From Chitinophagaceae bacterium (GTDB lineage: Bacteria; Bacteroidota; Bacteroidia; Chitinophagales; Chitinophagaceae), in the NCBI GenBank assembly GCA_016722465.1, contig JADKJC010000005.1:62001-126000 (forward strand): 64,000 nt of DNA, in the 5' to 3' direction. The notes under the pieces are model-generated. The model was not told where the DNA came from. It ran no database searches and worked only from the letters and a program-made list of their open reading frames with translations. Made by a program: the position numbers and the translations under genes. Of this stretch, positions 1 to 11,617 are shown piece after piece (positions within the stretch are counted from its first letter, which is position 1; every line of letters starts with the position of its first letter).

Positions 1-147
1 CCGGGCAAGCGCTGCCGAATCTGCATCGATCATTGCATTTTTTAATTGTGCCGTACTTTTTTCTACAGCCAGTTGCTTTGCAGATTGTGCAAAGGTTGCT
101 GCTATACCAAAAACAAAAAACAGAATCAGGAGAATGTTTTTTTTCAT
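1..147 (-). CDS. NTF2-like (DUF4440-type) secreted protein, N-terminal part cut by window edge
   Basis: Only the first 49 codons are inside the window. They start at an ATG at 147 and encode a signal peptide (MKKNILLILFFVFG..) with a likely cleavage after a 'TFAQ' motif, followed by AVEKSTAQLKNAMIDADSAAL. This opening is typical of SnoaL-like/DUF4440 nuclear-transport-factor-2 fold proteins of Bacteroidota, which often begin the mature chain with 'AV..L..AMI..D...L'. The start lies 22 bp after the stop of the GH43 gene on the same strand, so it is probably the last gene of the pectinesterase-GH43 operon. The family call is by resemblance of a short fragment, and the function is unknown. Confidence 0.55.
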   Translation of the reverse strand, partial: MKKNILLILFFVFGIAATFAQSAKQLAVEKSTAQLKNAMIDADSAALAR

Positions 148-169
148 ACTGTTGGCAATGTTTAAGTTC

Positions 170-1782
170 TTATTTTTTTACACGAATCCAATCAATGTCT
201 GCAAATCCGGCATCGTTGGTTGCTGCTGTTCTCGTACAGAAAAAACCAACTGTTGCACCAATCCATTTGCCCGGCACTGCAGTGAACCTTTCGGGTATGT
301 TTGTAAATGTAACATTATCGGTGCTGTAAGTGAAAGTACATACCGCAGCGCTGTCTACAGACAATCCCAAATAAATATCGCCGGTATTGATCCCGGAAAT
401 TATTTTTTCTGTTTCCATGTTTCCTTTATCTGCATTTATGCAGGTATTATAAGTAAGGTAAACAGCCCCCTCGTTTTTCACCAGGGAAATATAAGCATAG
501 CTGGTACCCATTACAAGCAGCCCAACTCTTTCACCTACTGTCCTGGATGTAAAAGATAATTTTGAAACAATGCTGAATTTTTGCGCCGGAAATTTTTGCT
601 GTAATATATTGGGAAGCTCCCATAAATTTTTAAGCATCTCATTTTGTAAAACAGCATTCATCCTGAGTACACCTGCAGCCGGATGAAAGAATGCCCAGTT
701 GGATTTTGGATTGGCATTCCATTGCCATTGCAAACCCAATTTACTGTCATTAAATTCATCACTCGCCTGGATGAAGACTGCAGGATGTTTTTTTGTGATG
801 AAGGTATTTTGTACTCCAATACCGGCTCTCCAATTCCATCTCTATCGGTATCCATTCCAATTACCGGCCAGTCGTTTTTCCATTGCATGGGTTGCAGGTG
901 TACAATCCGTCCATAAGCCCCTTTGTCCTGGAAATGAATGAACCAGTCTTCATTGGCGCTGTTGTGTATCCATGCACCCTGGTGTGGGCCATTCAAAGTT
1001 GAATTGCCTTGCTGCAGTACAATTTTTCTTTCATAAGGGCCATAAATGGATTTGCTGCGTAAGACAGTTTGCCAACCGGTACTTACTCCACCTGCCGGGG
1101 CAAAAATGTAATAGTACCCATTGCGTTTATACAACTTTGGCCCTTCTATGGTGGGATCAAGTGCATGCCCGTCATAAACCAATACAGCGTTACTGATCAC
1201 TTTTTCAGCTGCAGTATTCAGTTCTTTCACTACTAAAATACTTTTAAAACCAGCACGGCTTCCTGCATAAGCATGCACGAGGTACACTTTACCGTTATCA
1301 TCCCATAGCGGGCAGGGGTCGATCAATCCTTTTCCTGCTTCCACTAATATTGGTATTGACCATGGCCCGGTGACCTGCTTTGCCTTTGTTACATAAATTC
1401 CATAGTCAGGGTCGGGATAGAAAATATAAAACTCATTATTATGAAAGCGAATTGAAGGTGCCCATACACCATTACCGTGCTGCGGCCTGTCGAACACGTC
1501 TGCAGGCAATTGTTGCTGAAGTGCATGAGCGATGATAGACCAATGTACCAGGTCTTTACTATGGAGGATGGGTAATCCCGGAACAGCATTAAAACTGGAA
1601 GCCACCATGTAATAATTGGCTCCAACGCTAATTACATCAGGATCACTGTAATCTGCATGAATGATCGGGTTTTGATAAGTTTGATATTCTGCTTGTTTTA
1701 CAACACTATGTTGCTGTGCATTCAGCAACACAGGAGTTACAAAAAAAACAATGTTCGATATAAATCTTGCGATGATGTTCAT
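170..1782 (-). CDS. GH43 family glycoside hydrolase (beta-xylosidase/arabinofuranosidase type), frameshifted
   Basis: Secreted five-bladed-propeller glycosidase predicted to remove xylose or arabinose side groups from pectin or hemicellulose. A signal peptide (1-22) precedes the GH43 core: 'HADYSDPD' carries the catalytic base Asp, 'LIDPCPLWDD' the pKa-modulating Asp, and 'DPTIEGPKLY' the general acid Glu. The C-terminal concanavalin-like domain ('LGLQWQWNANPKSNW', 'VGLLVMG') lies in another frame. A run of seven A on the coding strand (788-794) is one base short. With eight A the text continues as KKHPAVFIQASDEFNDSK and joins both parts into one protein of 537 residues. The gene starts 25 bp after the pectinesterase stop, so the two are probably cotranscribed. 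Substrate specificity within GH43 cannot be read from the sequence. Confidence 0.85.
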
Positions 1783-1807
1783 TTCAAAAGAGATGTACTT
1801 TAATCAA

Positions 1808-2763
1808 TTATTGCACATAAGGTTTCCATGTTCCCAAAATATTTTCGATGGTAAATTTTTTCACTTCTTCCTCTGTTAATTGCCTTGCCCAGTTTACCCT
1901 TTTGGCAGTATCAGCACCCGGCCCATAATTTTTATACTCGGCATACCTTGCAGTGGCTTCATTATTCGGGTTCTTCCAGTTATTCCAGCCTTCGGGCACA
2001 ATATGTTTTCCCAGTTCACAGTGAATATAAGTTACGCTGGCAGCAGGTGACCATGGTCTTCCCAGAGAAACCTTGTGGACATTACTATCTGCTGTCAACC
2101 TGCAATCAAAAAAACAAAACCAAAAGGGATGATGCTGTTGGTAGATGCAGCTGTTACATGGCTGTTCTTTTTGCTATGGATGATGCAATTGGTAAAGACG
2201 GCAGTGGATGCCCCAAAAATAAAGTCCGTGGTGCCTTCAATATAACAATGATCAAAAAAATGTTTGACTCCATTGCCACTCAGGAACAGCACATCCTGGA
2301 AACCTGTGATGTTACAATTTTTAAACGATGCCCTGTTTCCTTCAATTCTCAATGCCACCGCCTGCCCTGCGGTAAAGCCTGCATTGTTTGCAAAGCTGAT
2401 GTGCTCTGCATGAAAATTATTGCCATACACTACTAAAGTTGCACAGGTCCAGGTGTTCAGCGTATCGCCGTTTTCCAGCCGGGTTCCTGCATGGTCATTG
2501 TAAGTAATAATGGTACTGGCATTTTCTTCACCTATGATAGTAATATTGTTCTTAGTGGCATCCACAATTACTTTTTCTTTGTAGATACCTTTCTTTATAT
2601 AAATAATGGTTGCCTGTTTGCTGTTACTTGGGATGGCATCCAGTGCGGCCTGCAGCGTTTTATATTTACCCTTGCCATTTTTTTCCACCACCATCTTCCG
2701 CTGTGCATAGCCGCTGAAAGCAAAAAAGAGGAAAAACAAAAAATAAGAAAACAATTGTTTCAC
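1808..2763 (-). CDS. Pectinesterase (CE8 pectin methylesterase), frameshifted
   Basis: Removes methyl esters from homogalacturonan, exposing it to pectate lyases. Residues 1-20 form a signal peptide (..FAFSGYAQ). The CE8 right-handed beta-helix shows the family motifs GQAVAL, the GFQDVLF segment with the acid/base Asp, TTDFIFG with the nucleophile Asp, and after the break LGRPW with the substrate-binding Arg. A run of seven T on the coding strand (2108-2114) is one base short. Restoring it reads GFVFFDCRLTADSNVHKV and gives one protein of 318 residues, the usual length for a single-domain CE8 enzyme. It lacks a T9SS tail, unlike the second CE8 at 20.1 kb, so it may stay periplasmic (inference). 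Confidence 0.88.
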
Positions 2764-2777
2764 TTGTGTTCATTTTT

Positions 2778-2812
2778 AAAAAAGAAGAGGCATCATTATT
2801 CATGCTGCCTCT
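2778..2812 (-). terminator. Intrinsic terminator of the PorP/SprF gene at 2835
   Basis: A 7-bp perfect stem AGAGGCA/TGCCTCT (2786-2812) on the minus strand is followed within two bases by six T. It lies just after the PorP/SprF stop and before the pectinesterase, and would separate the adhesin unit from the pectinesterase-GH43 unit. Confidence 0.6.
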
Positions 2813-2834
2813 CTTTGTATGATTGCTGGGTTTA

Positions 2835-3875
2835 TTACCAATTTTGTCTTGGGCAGCTATCGTCATACTTGTTGCCAAGCAGGAAGCCAACCATGAATTC
2901 ATGTGTATTTCTTGAGTACTGGTTCAATGCGGATGGTGCTATATCATAAGCATATCCAATATTCATGGTATTGGATATGTTGATACCTGCCATGGCAGAA
3001 AACCCACCCAACTGATCACCAAAACGGAAGTTACTGCCGATCCATGCTTTATCAAGATATTGCAGTTTAAAACTGGTAAATATCTGCGGTGCTATTGGTT
3101 TTACATACTGTACCATCACTGAAGGCGTTAAAGACAGCTCATCACTTACAAAAAATTTATACCCGGCAGTAGCAAAAAAATGCGGCAGGAAATTAGAACC
3201 GTATTTACTGGAATCAGCCCCAAACGTTGCTTTGCCGGGTATGATATTCAATACAGAAACACCTGCAAAATAATTCGCCCCATATAACCACAGACCTGCA
3301 CCTACTTCAGGTTTTATTTTTGAAATGGTTCCAGATAAATACCCAATCGCCAAATCGCTCTGGCTGGTAAAAGTGGGTGAGCCGTAATCGACCTTGCTGG
3401 CATCAATGCTTACTGAACTCATACCTACCATAAAACCGGCAGACAATGTTGTTCTTGGATTCAATCCTTTGTGATATGCATAAGTTGCATAAGCACCCCA
3501 CCTGTTAATGTACCCGGTTTTATCACTCATCACAATTACCCCTACCCCATGATGTGCTTGGGGCGCTGTGTACTCCTCCATATAATTACGCCCTCGTGGG
3601 TTTTCTCCCGGAATATCAAATGAAGTGGCATTGGTACGATAATCCTTTTTACCAATGGGTGCATGGATGGATACATAACTGGTAACCGGTGCGCCATCAA
3701 TACCAACCCACTGGTTACGGTAACTAATCTTTACATCTGTATAATTTTCAATCCCGGTGATGGCAGGGTTGATAATGTAATTATTAAGAATATACTGTGT
3801 ATATATGGGTTTTTGCTGTGCATCAGCTGCATACCCCATCACAATCAGGCAAATAGCAAGCAATCTTTTCATCAT
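2835..3875 (-). CDS. PorP/SprF family type IX secretion system membrane protein (partner of adhesin 2)
   Basis: Outer-membrane beta-barrel protein of 346 residues. A signal peptide (MMKRLLAICLIVMGYAADAQ) is followed by the PorP/SprF N-terminal signature 'QYILNNYIINPAITGIENY', then 'KISYRNQWVGIDGAP' and repeated amphipathic strands ('LSAGFMVG', 'NMNIGYAYD'). In Flavobacterium, SprF is needed for secretion or anchoring of the giant adhesin SprB, and proteins with type B C-terminal domains are typically paired with a PorP/SprF homologue. This gene starts 12 bp after the stop of the type B adhesin at 3888, fitting that pairing. The role for this particular adhesin is inferred from adjacency. Confidence 0.9.
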   Translation of the reverse strand: MMKRLLAICLIVMGYAADAQQKPIYTQYILNNYIINPAITGIENYTDVKISYRNQWVGIDGAPVTSYVSIHAPIGKKDYRTNATSFDIPGENPRGRNYMEEYTAPQAHHGVGVIVMSDKTGYINRWGAYATYAYHKGLNPRTTLSAGFMVGMSSVSIDASKVDYGSPTFTSQSDLAIGYLSGTISKIKPEVGAGLWLYGANYFAGVSVLNIIPGKATFGADSSKYGSNFLPHFFATAGYKFFVSDELSLTPSVMVQYVKPIAPQIFTSFKLQYLDKAWIGSNFRFGDQLGGFSAMAGINISNTMNIGYAYDIAPSALNQYSRNTHEFMVGFLLGNKYDDSCPRQNW

Positions 3876-3887
3876 TGAAAATTTTTA

Positions 3888-6800
3888 TTACCGGATAACG
3901 GTGACATAGCCTGTTCTCGGGCTGCGTCCTCCTCCGGTTTCAATTACATAATAATAAGTTCCAAACGGACAATCCTGGCCTTTGTACTTTCCATCCCATG
4001 CTGTATTATAACCATAGCTTTCAAATACCAGCTGGCCTGATCTTGAAAATATCCTTACCCTTACATCAGGATAGAGGCTCAGGTTTTCAATTTCCCACCG
4101 GTCGTGGTTACCATCATTGTTCGGCGTAAAAGTATTGGGCACCACATATTTTCTTACCACTTTCACCGTTACGCTTTCATCATCAATACAGCCCTTATCA
4201 GAAGTCACCTGCAGGTTGTAAACAATGTCATTGTCTGGCAGGCCAGATGGAGAAGCAACCGTTGCACTGTTCAGATACCTGGCCGGTGTCCACAGGTAAG
4301 TGGCTCCGTTAGTAATGGATGGGGATAATTTCAAAAGGTCTCCTTCCAGTACATTGATCGTTGATCTTCCGAAATTGATCACAGGCGTTGGATTCACCAC
4401 CAGTGCTTTTTCTGCAAAGTCGCTACAACCATTGCTGGTGGTATATGTATAGCGGATGGTGTGGGAACCAAAGCCTGCAGCTGATGGCGAGAATACCGGG
4501 CTGGTGACTACACCACTTCCACTGTAGATACCGCTTCCGGGCAGCCCAAAAATATCAGAGGCGCCGGTTAAAGCAAATGAAGCAGCTTCCTGGCACACAG
4601 GGGCTGGCTGGGTGAACTGTACTTTTGGTGCTGCCAGCACATTGATATCAACAGAAGTATCCTTAGTACAACCATTTCCACTATAAGCTCTTATCAACAC
4701 TTTATAAGTCTTTCCTGGCTGACTTCCAAATACAGGATACTGGTTGGTATAGGTATCATTAAGTACTGGTGTACTAATGGTAGTCTTCACCGCTGGATTG
4801 TTTGCATAATCCCAGAACAGTTCAATCTTGTCTACTGATCCAAAACCATTCACTACAGATTTATTTACAATACTCACCGGTAAATTGCTGCACAGGTTAT
4901 TAGGGTTGATAACATCAAATGATGGCGACGGACTGTTGTAAACAGTTACCGGCAGCTTAACGAATGCCGTACAGCTGCTGTCTGAAGTTACTTTTAAAAC
5001 CGCCTGGTACTCACCTCCTGTTGCATAGTTATACGTTGGGTTTTGCAAACTGCTCACAGCTCCGGACACCCCAAAATCCCATGACCATCCTGTGATTTGG
5101 CCACTGCTGATAGTCCCCTGCTGCGTAAACTGTGCAAGCCCTGCCGGTATACAGATATCAGATACGTTGAAATTGCTTACCGGGTTAGGATTGATTACAA
5201 CCGGTGTACTGAAAGCAGTGCTGCTTACACAACCATTGGCATTTTTAACAGCCAATGATACACTATATGTTTGTGCATTGGTGAATGTATGAGTAACTGG
5301 CCCTGCAATTGTTTGAGTGAGTGTTCCTCCTGTACCAGCATGACCAAAATCCCAGTTCCATTCTATGATCCCACCTGCTGCATTTGAAACAGAAACATCA
5401 TTGAAAGTAACAACACTGTCTTTGCAACGGATGGCAGAGTAAGTGAATCCTGCAACCGGGCTTAGATTTACGTTGATCTGCTGTGTAGTGGTGGCAGAAG
5501 TACAACCTGCTGCCGAAGTAACTGTAAGGCTTACTGTTCTTGGTCCTGAACCGGTATAAGTATAAGTTGGGTTCTGCTGGGCTGAAGCGCCGGGTGCTGG
5601 AGAATCACCAAAGCCCCATTGCCATCCAGTAACAGAACTAGCAGGGGCAGTGCTTGATGTTGAAGTAAAATTAGCTGCATTGCCCAGGCAAACACCACCT
5701 GGAGCTGTAATCACTGCTACTGGTTGTACAAATACTTTATCGTATAATTTACTGATGGATTTCACACACCCGTTAACACTGGTTGCAGTAAGCGTTACGG
5801 TATGATTGGCTGCATAGTTATAAGTATGGGAAGGACTGATTGGATTAGGAGGGCTTGAGATAACACCTGATGTATCACCAAAATCCCATGTATAGGTTAC
5901 ATTATTAATTGTTCCATCACTGATAGCAGTAGTATTAGTAAACAATCCACTGGCATTAGGCAAACAGGTGTTGCCAGGCAGTGTAAAGTCAGTCGCTGGC
6001 CTTGCTGCGATGTTGACCGTATTGGTAAATGCCACACTGCTGCTGCAACCCTTATCTGTTTTTACGGAAAGCGTAACAGTGTACGAGCCTGAAGCAGGAT
6101 AGATATGTGTTGGATTTTGCAACGTACTGCTATTATTGGTTACATCCCCAAAGGTCCAGTTCCAGCTGCTGATGGTTCCGGCATTGGGAACAGAAGTATC
6201 TGTAAACCCAACAGAGAAAGTAGAGCAGTTAACCGTATCTGTAAATCCTGCAGTTGGCAACGCATTTACAGTAACATAAATAGTATCTGGTGCAGAGGTG
6301 CAACCTGCAGCAGAGGTAACTGTTAGTACCACTGTTTTTATACCTGCAGTAGTGAATGCAAAAGCAGGGTTTTGACTGGCGCTGTTTCCTTCATTGTTAA
6401 AGTTCCAATTCCATCCTGTTACTGAACTACCTGCAGCTGTGCTGGCAGCAGAAGAAAAATTCACCGTGCTGTTTACACAAACTTCTGCCTGCGGAGCAAT
6501 ATCCGCTACCGGTGCCGCAAAGATGCTGCTGTAGGGTTTTGTTTTGGTATTGGTACATCCATTATTGCTGATAGCGGTAAGACTAACGGTATAAGGGCCA
6601 GTTCCGGGGAATACATGCGTTGGGCTCACTGAAAGTGGTGGGCTGTTAAGATCACCTGAACCGTCACCGAAATTCCAGGTATAAGTTACCAGTGCAATCG
6701 TACCATCACTGATGGTAGTGGTATTGGTAAATACTGGTGAAGCATTCGGCAAACAGGTATTACCGGGCAAGGTAAAGTCAGCAACCGGTGAAGCCGCAAT

Positions 6801-9800
6801 GGTAATTGTTTTACTAACCGGAATACTGCTTTTACAACCATTGACGGTTGTTACAGACAATGTAACGGTATAAGTGCCCGATGCTGCATATATATAAGAA
6901 GGATTTTGAAGAGTGCTGGTTGCCGGAGGGGTAACACCAAAATCCCAGCTCCAGGCATTGATGGTTCCGCCCATTGCATTCGAGGTATCCGTTACATTTA
7001 GTGTACGTGTGGTACAGTTCAGGTCGTATTTAAACCCTGCTACCGGCAATGGATTCACGTTGATAGTATGGGTAGCCGTATTGGTAGAAGTACAGCCCCC
7101 TGCAGAGGTTACTGTCAATGTTACATTGTGAGAACCTGGTGTAGCCCATTTATGTTTAGGGTTTTGTAATGTGCTGGTAGTGCCGTCATCAAAACTCCAC
7201 AACCAACCTGTGATACTGCCTATGGCTATGGTACTTACATCGCTGTATGCAGCACTGTCACCCAGGCAAACAAATGTTGGGGTGGCACTGATTGCCGCTA
7301 CAGGTATTGCTTCCACCACTACGGTATCTTTAAATGTCTTTACGCATCCTATCGGGGTACTCACGGTCAGCTCGATGGTTTTAATACCCGGTGTAGACCA
7401 TGATTGTGCCGGAGGTGTTTGCCCGTTAAAAAGTACAGGATCAAAATTCCATTGCCAGCTATTAGGTGAGCCGGATGTACCACTGCCAAAAGAGCCATCA
7501 ACAAATGTAACCAGCTGGTTGGTACAAACAGTGTCTTTGCTGATGGTAAAGGCAGATGTTAATCCACCACCAAAATCTATGTCCAGGCTTTCAGTGGAAA
7601 GACATCCAATCGTATTCCTTGTAGTCAGTTTTACAGTATAGGCTGTACCAGCACCTGTATAAGTATAGGTTTGTGGTGAAATCAATCCAGTTGTTACAGG
7701 AGCTCCCTGGCCAAAATCCCAGCTCCAGCTAAGGATATTGGTGCCTACCATTGGAATCGTATCTGCAGTAAATGTTACAGATGGATTGTTACAGGCAGGG
7801 TTAGCCGCAAGATTCAGAATATCTGTTCCTGCATTGATGAGCATGATCTGCTGGTCTTCTCCGGGGCAATCACTTGCAAAAGTTCCGTATACAGTTACTT
7901 TAAAATTATACAATGCGTTGGCCGTAAATGTATACATTACCGGAGAAGTGTAAATGTAATAGGTGCGGCCGCCTACATCAATTGTACCAGTACTTACAAT
8001 AGAACCGGGCAATGGGCCATTTGGCGACACCCTTCCATCAGCCGGGTCCCAAACGATGCTGGTGATCGAAGCAGGATTGTAAGGGAAAGCAATTTTTAAT
8101 TGAATGGGTGTATTTACACAGGTCCTGATAACGGTACCACTTGAATCGGTTCCCTGTGGATTGACCGCAATTTTATAGGATGATAGATTTTTTACTGCTG
8201 TGCCTGCATTGAATCCATAACTCTCGCCCTGGGCTACCCCATAAGCAGTTGCATTGAATGCAACTGCTGAACTAACACATGCGTGGTAGGATAACTCACT
8301 TTGAATTTAGCCCACGAAAAACCTGGATTGGCAGGATAAGGTTTAAAAGCATTAGCAATGGCGATCAGCGGCGCTGCCTGGTATTGCAGACCTGCAACAA
8401 AACTGCTGCGTCCTGTATCCACCATTTGTGTTGGATTGGTAGCCAGGTCTAATTTAAAACTTGATACACCGGAGGTTGGTATTACCACGTTGATATATCC
8501 TGCTCCTGATGCACCATTCTGGAAGCTTGGAGAGTAAACCACCGCATTGTTAATTGACTGGCGGGCGCCTGTGAGAATGATCATTTCAGGGTCACCTCCC
8601 CCGTTATTACCTGTCACCGTTGGGTTAACGGAACAATCTCCCGCTGTAATAAACTGGGTAACACTGATGGGTTGATTACCTTCTATTTCTATTGGGTTAT
8701 TGGTTTCCAGTGCATAAAAGCCCCCGGTACTGTTGGCAAAGCCCTGGAAAGTATAATTGCCATTGAAAAGGGTACCACCAGGATGAACGCCTGGTGTTTT
8801 TAACAGGGCCGTTGCGGCACCATGGGTTTCATCGTTCACCCAAACAGTATCCGCTACATTCCGAACATATATCCTGAATAAATTAAATTCCATTGTTTTG
8901 GTAGGCACCGTAAAATATTTGGTATCCCATGCCACACTTGGTATCATCTGCTGGATCATATTATCCGATCCGGCATTTACAGAAGCTTCTGTACATTGTA
9001 CTGGTGTTGTAACCATACATCTTCCATTACCACCAAATACTGCAATCTTTTTATCACAGGTAGTGCTAACGGTAGTGCCACTCAGATCATAACCAGTTGA
9101 GGTAGCTGCATTACCACTTCCTGTAATTACACCAATTGCATTGAACACCTGCCCTTTATTAAGTGTAACAGTGAAAGGCGTATTGGCAGGATACAGCACC
9201 GTTGGGTTATCCAGTAAAGCCTGTGCAGGATCAATAATACCTGCTGAAGGGGTAATGGTAACCGGTGTATTATCCTGGTTGGCAATTACAAAAAAAGTTG
9301 AATTGGGCAATCCATTATTACTCTTACCGGCATAAGCCTGCACAGTATAATTCGAGTTCCAGGTATTGGTAGGAAATATCATACTGCCACCGGCAGAATT
9401 ACCGGTAGTAGCAATGTATTCCCATACGGAGATGGGTGCACCATTGGTTGAATAAACATGTATTCCCTTATTGCTTACCCCTGTTGCTAACAATCTTGCA
9501 TCCACACCGGGAACTGCCCCATCGGGGAAATTGGCAAACGCATGCGTGCTGTTGGCCGGTATCGAAAATGTTTGGAAATAACCTCCGGGAATACCGGGTG
9601 TTTCAACTGTTACATCTGCAGCCTGGTTACCAGCTGCAACATAAACAGTCAAATAAGGTTTGCTGGTGGTACTGGATGCCTGGGTCATTTTATTCTGGTA
9701 AGCAAATCCCAACCAGAAATCATTACCATTATTGGTGACATCATCCGGAGATTGAAGTATCTTACCTTTTACAATCACTACATCAGCATCTGCTGCTGCA

Positions 9801-11397
9801 ACACCACCACCACTGGGGTAATGGTGCCACTGAATGTTCCATAATTACCCGTAGGGAACTTAACAAAAATCGGAGTTCTGGGCAGTGTACCACCTGTATA
9901 TGGCAGGCTTAAAGAATACCCAAAGCCACTACCACTACTTAGTGAAATCTGGAATCCTGCCGCAGGCGGAATACTAATAGTGATATTACCCGCCGCCGGG
10001 ACAAGGTAGGATCCTGTTAAAGTAAAAGATACTGTTATAGGATTGGCACCGAAATAATTAGGGCCGAAATCGATCAAACCAGGGATAGCCACCAACACAG
10101 GAGCCGGCCCGGCCGTTGTAAAACATACATCTGCACCATAGCTTGTACCAAGGGAATTAGTTGCAAATGCACGGTAACAGTAATTCGTATTGGGTGCCAA
10201 CTGCTTCATAAAATCAGTGAATGCAGCACTGCCACCATTTAAAATAATTTTTCCGAGATTTGAAGAAAGCGTTGCCCCACCTGCCGTATTCCACACCATT
10301 CCTTTAGCTGTAATAGCAAGCCCTCCACTATCTACAATTACGCCACCGCCAGTTGCTTTGTTTGACAAAACACTTGTAACGGGATCTGTAGTTACCACAG
10401 GCACTGAAGGCGCATCTGTTGTAAACGACAAGGTTGCACCATACTGTATACCAAACTGAGTTACGATATAAGCTCTCACCCAATACGTTGTGCCGGCTGA
10501 TAAACCTGTAAGTGTACTATTGATAGCACCTGCGCTGCCATTGGTGGTTGTTGTTGCAGCCGATGTATCCAAAGTAGCTAAGTTAGCAGCACTAACGGAA
10601 CTCCAGATAAAACCACTTTGCTTTACAAGGTAAAATTGATTGCCGTTAAAATCATAAGAGCCTGTTGCGCTGGCGGTGTATTTACCGGTAGCCACAGCCG
10701 TGAGTGTGGTTACAGTAACCGGCTGTGCCGGTGGCTGGTATACGTTTCCGTTAAAAACAAGGTTGATACAACGAAACAGGTCGTTCTTTGCAGCAGATGA
10801 TCCATCGGTTGAATACACATAAAACCGGATCACATAACTGTGTCCGCTATAAAATGTTTCATTGATAACTCCAAAATTAAGGAGCGTAGTTGTAAGGTCA
10901 ACAGTCTGAGCTGCTGCCAGTTGATGCCATGGTCCGGTATTGTCAATCTGAAAATAAGGAACAATGTAAAAATTACTGGCAGCGCCCAGGTCAAAATCAG
11001 TATCGGGTTGATAGACGTTTAAAGTAATACCTGAAATATTCATGTCCCAGCCGGCTGCAGGTCCGATGGGAATATCGAAACCAAATGCATTATTAATGGA
11101 CATTGCCCAGGGAAGACTATTTGTTTTAACACGATAGCCTTGTGAATTATAAGTGGCAGGTGTTTGCATGCTGCCCAATGGAGCCAATGTACCTGTTATT
11201 AAATTGGGGTTGGTGAGGGATACCTGGGCCTGACCCTGTGGTGTGTTGTTGTTGACAACATTGGAAGTACGCAACGGAAAAACGGCTATCTGAGCATTTA
11301 CAGCATTACCTATAAGAACAATTATAACCGGCAATAAAGCAATCTTAAAACAAAGCTGTGCAAAAGCTTTTAACGAGATATTTTTCATATAGAACAA
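3888..11397 (-). CDS. Giant PKD-repeat adhesin 2 with T9SS type B (gliding-motility) C-terminal domain, two frameshifts
   Basis: Three adjacent open segments (9778-11397, 8234-9778 and 3888 to about 8270) form one protein of about 2503 residues once two single-base deletions are corrected: at the GGGG run 9815-9818 and near 8270. The intact paralogue at 12573-17399 has the same domain order, which supports the join. Order: signal peptide; lectin-like N-terminal domain; fibronectin-III-like repeats ending in 'YGATLSFTT'; a domain with 'GNITISIPPAAGFQIS'; an IgGFc-binding-like region starting 'NDFWLGFAYQNKMT'; about twelve PKD modules ('W.WDFG....QNP...Y'); and the type B sorting domain 'NTFTPNNDGNHDRWEI..YYYVIE'. 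Predicted to be a surface-attached filament for adhesion or gliding. A LacI-type operator-like site sits 55 bp upstream. Confidence 0.82.
5420..7060 (-). repeat. Three-PKD higher-order tandem repeat inside adhesin 2
   Basis: PKD modules recur here in sets of three of about 263 residues (about 790-800 bp). Each set opens with 'AGF' plus a Cys ('VAGFKYDLNC', 'TAGFTDTVNC', 'VAGFTYSAIRC'). The middle module opens with 'DFTLPGNTCLPNAS' in both full sets, and the third carries 'SSVTGW.W'. Two full sets and the start of a third are visible. Recent unit duplication is inferred from this pattern. Confidence 0.7.
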
Positions 11398-11452
11398 TGT
11401 ATAAAAGAGAGAACAATTTACTCACTTTTGTTGCCTGCATGCTAAAGTATTT

Positions 11453-11468
11453 ATGCAATCGTTGTCGG
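11453..11468 (-). promoter_or_regulatory. LacI-type operator-like site A (adhesin 2)
   Basis: Read toward the gene, the site is CCGACAACGATTGCATAA, ending 55 bp before the adhesin 2 start. The core AACGATTGCATAA matches the sites at 17.5, 20.0, 25.6 and 26.9 kb. Confidence 0.6.
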
Positions 11469-11617
11469 TGAAAACAACGCTAACCAGGCTCAAAAAGTTT
11501 ATGCCTTCAAAAAATCATCCTGCCACCGTAATAACCAACCTTATTTTTTGCATAAATGCACCCCGCTGCTTTGCTTTGGAGTGCATTTACCAGTTTTTTT
11601 TATCTAAAGCCAGGGGA

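Noticed and set aside
11548..11590. Hairpin AAATGCAC..GTGCATTT downstream of the PorP/SprF gene as its terminator
   Set aside because: The T run is on the plus-strand side, while the gene is on the minus strand, so it does not fit a terminator for that gene; kept as an unexplained hairpin.
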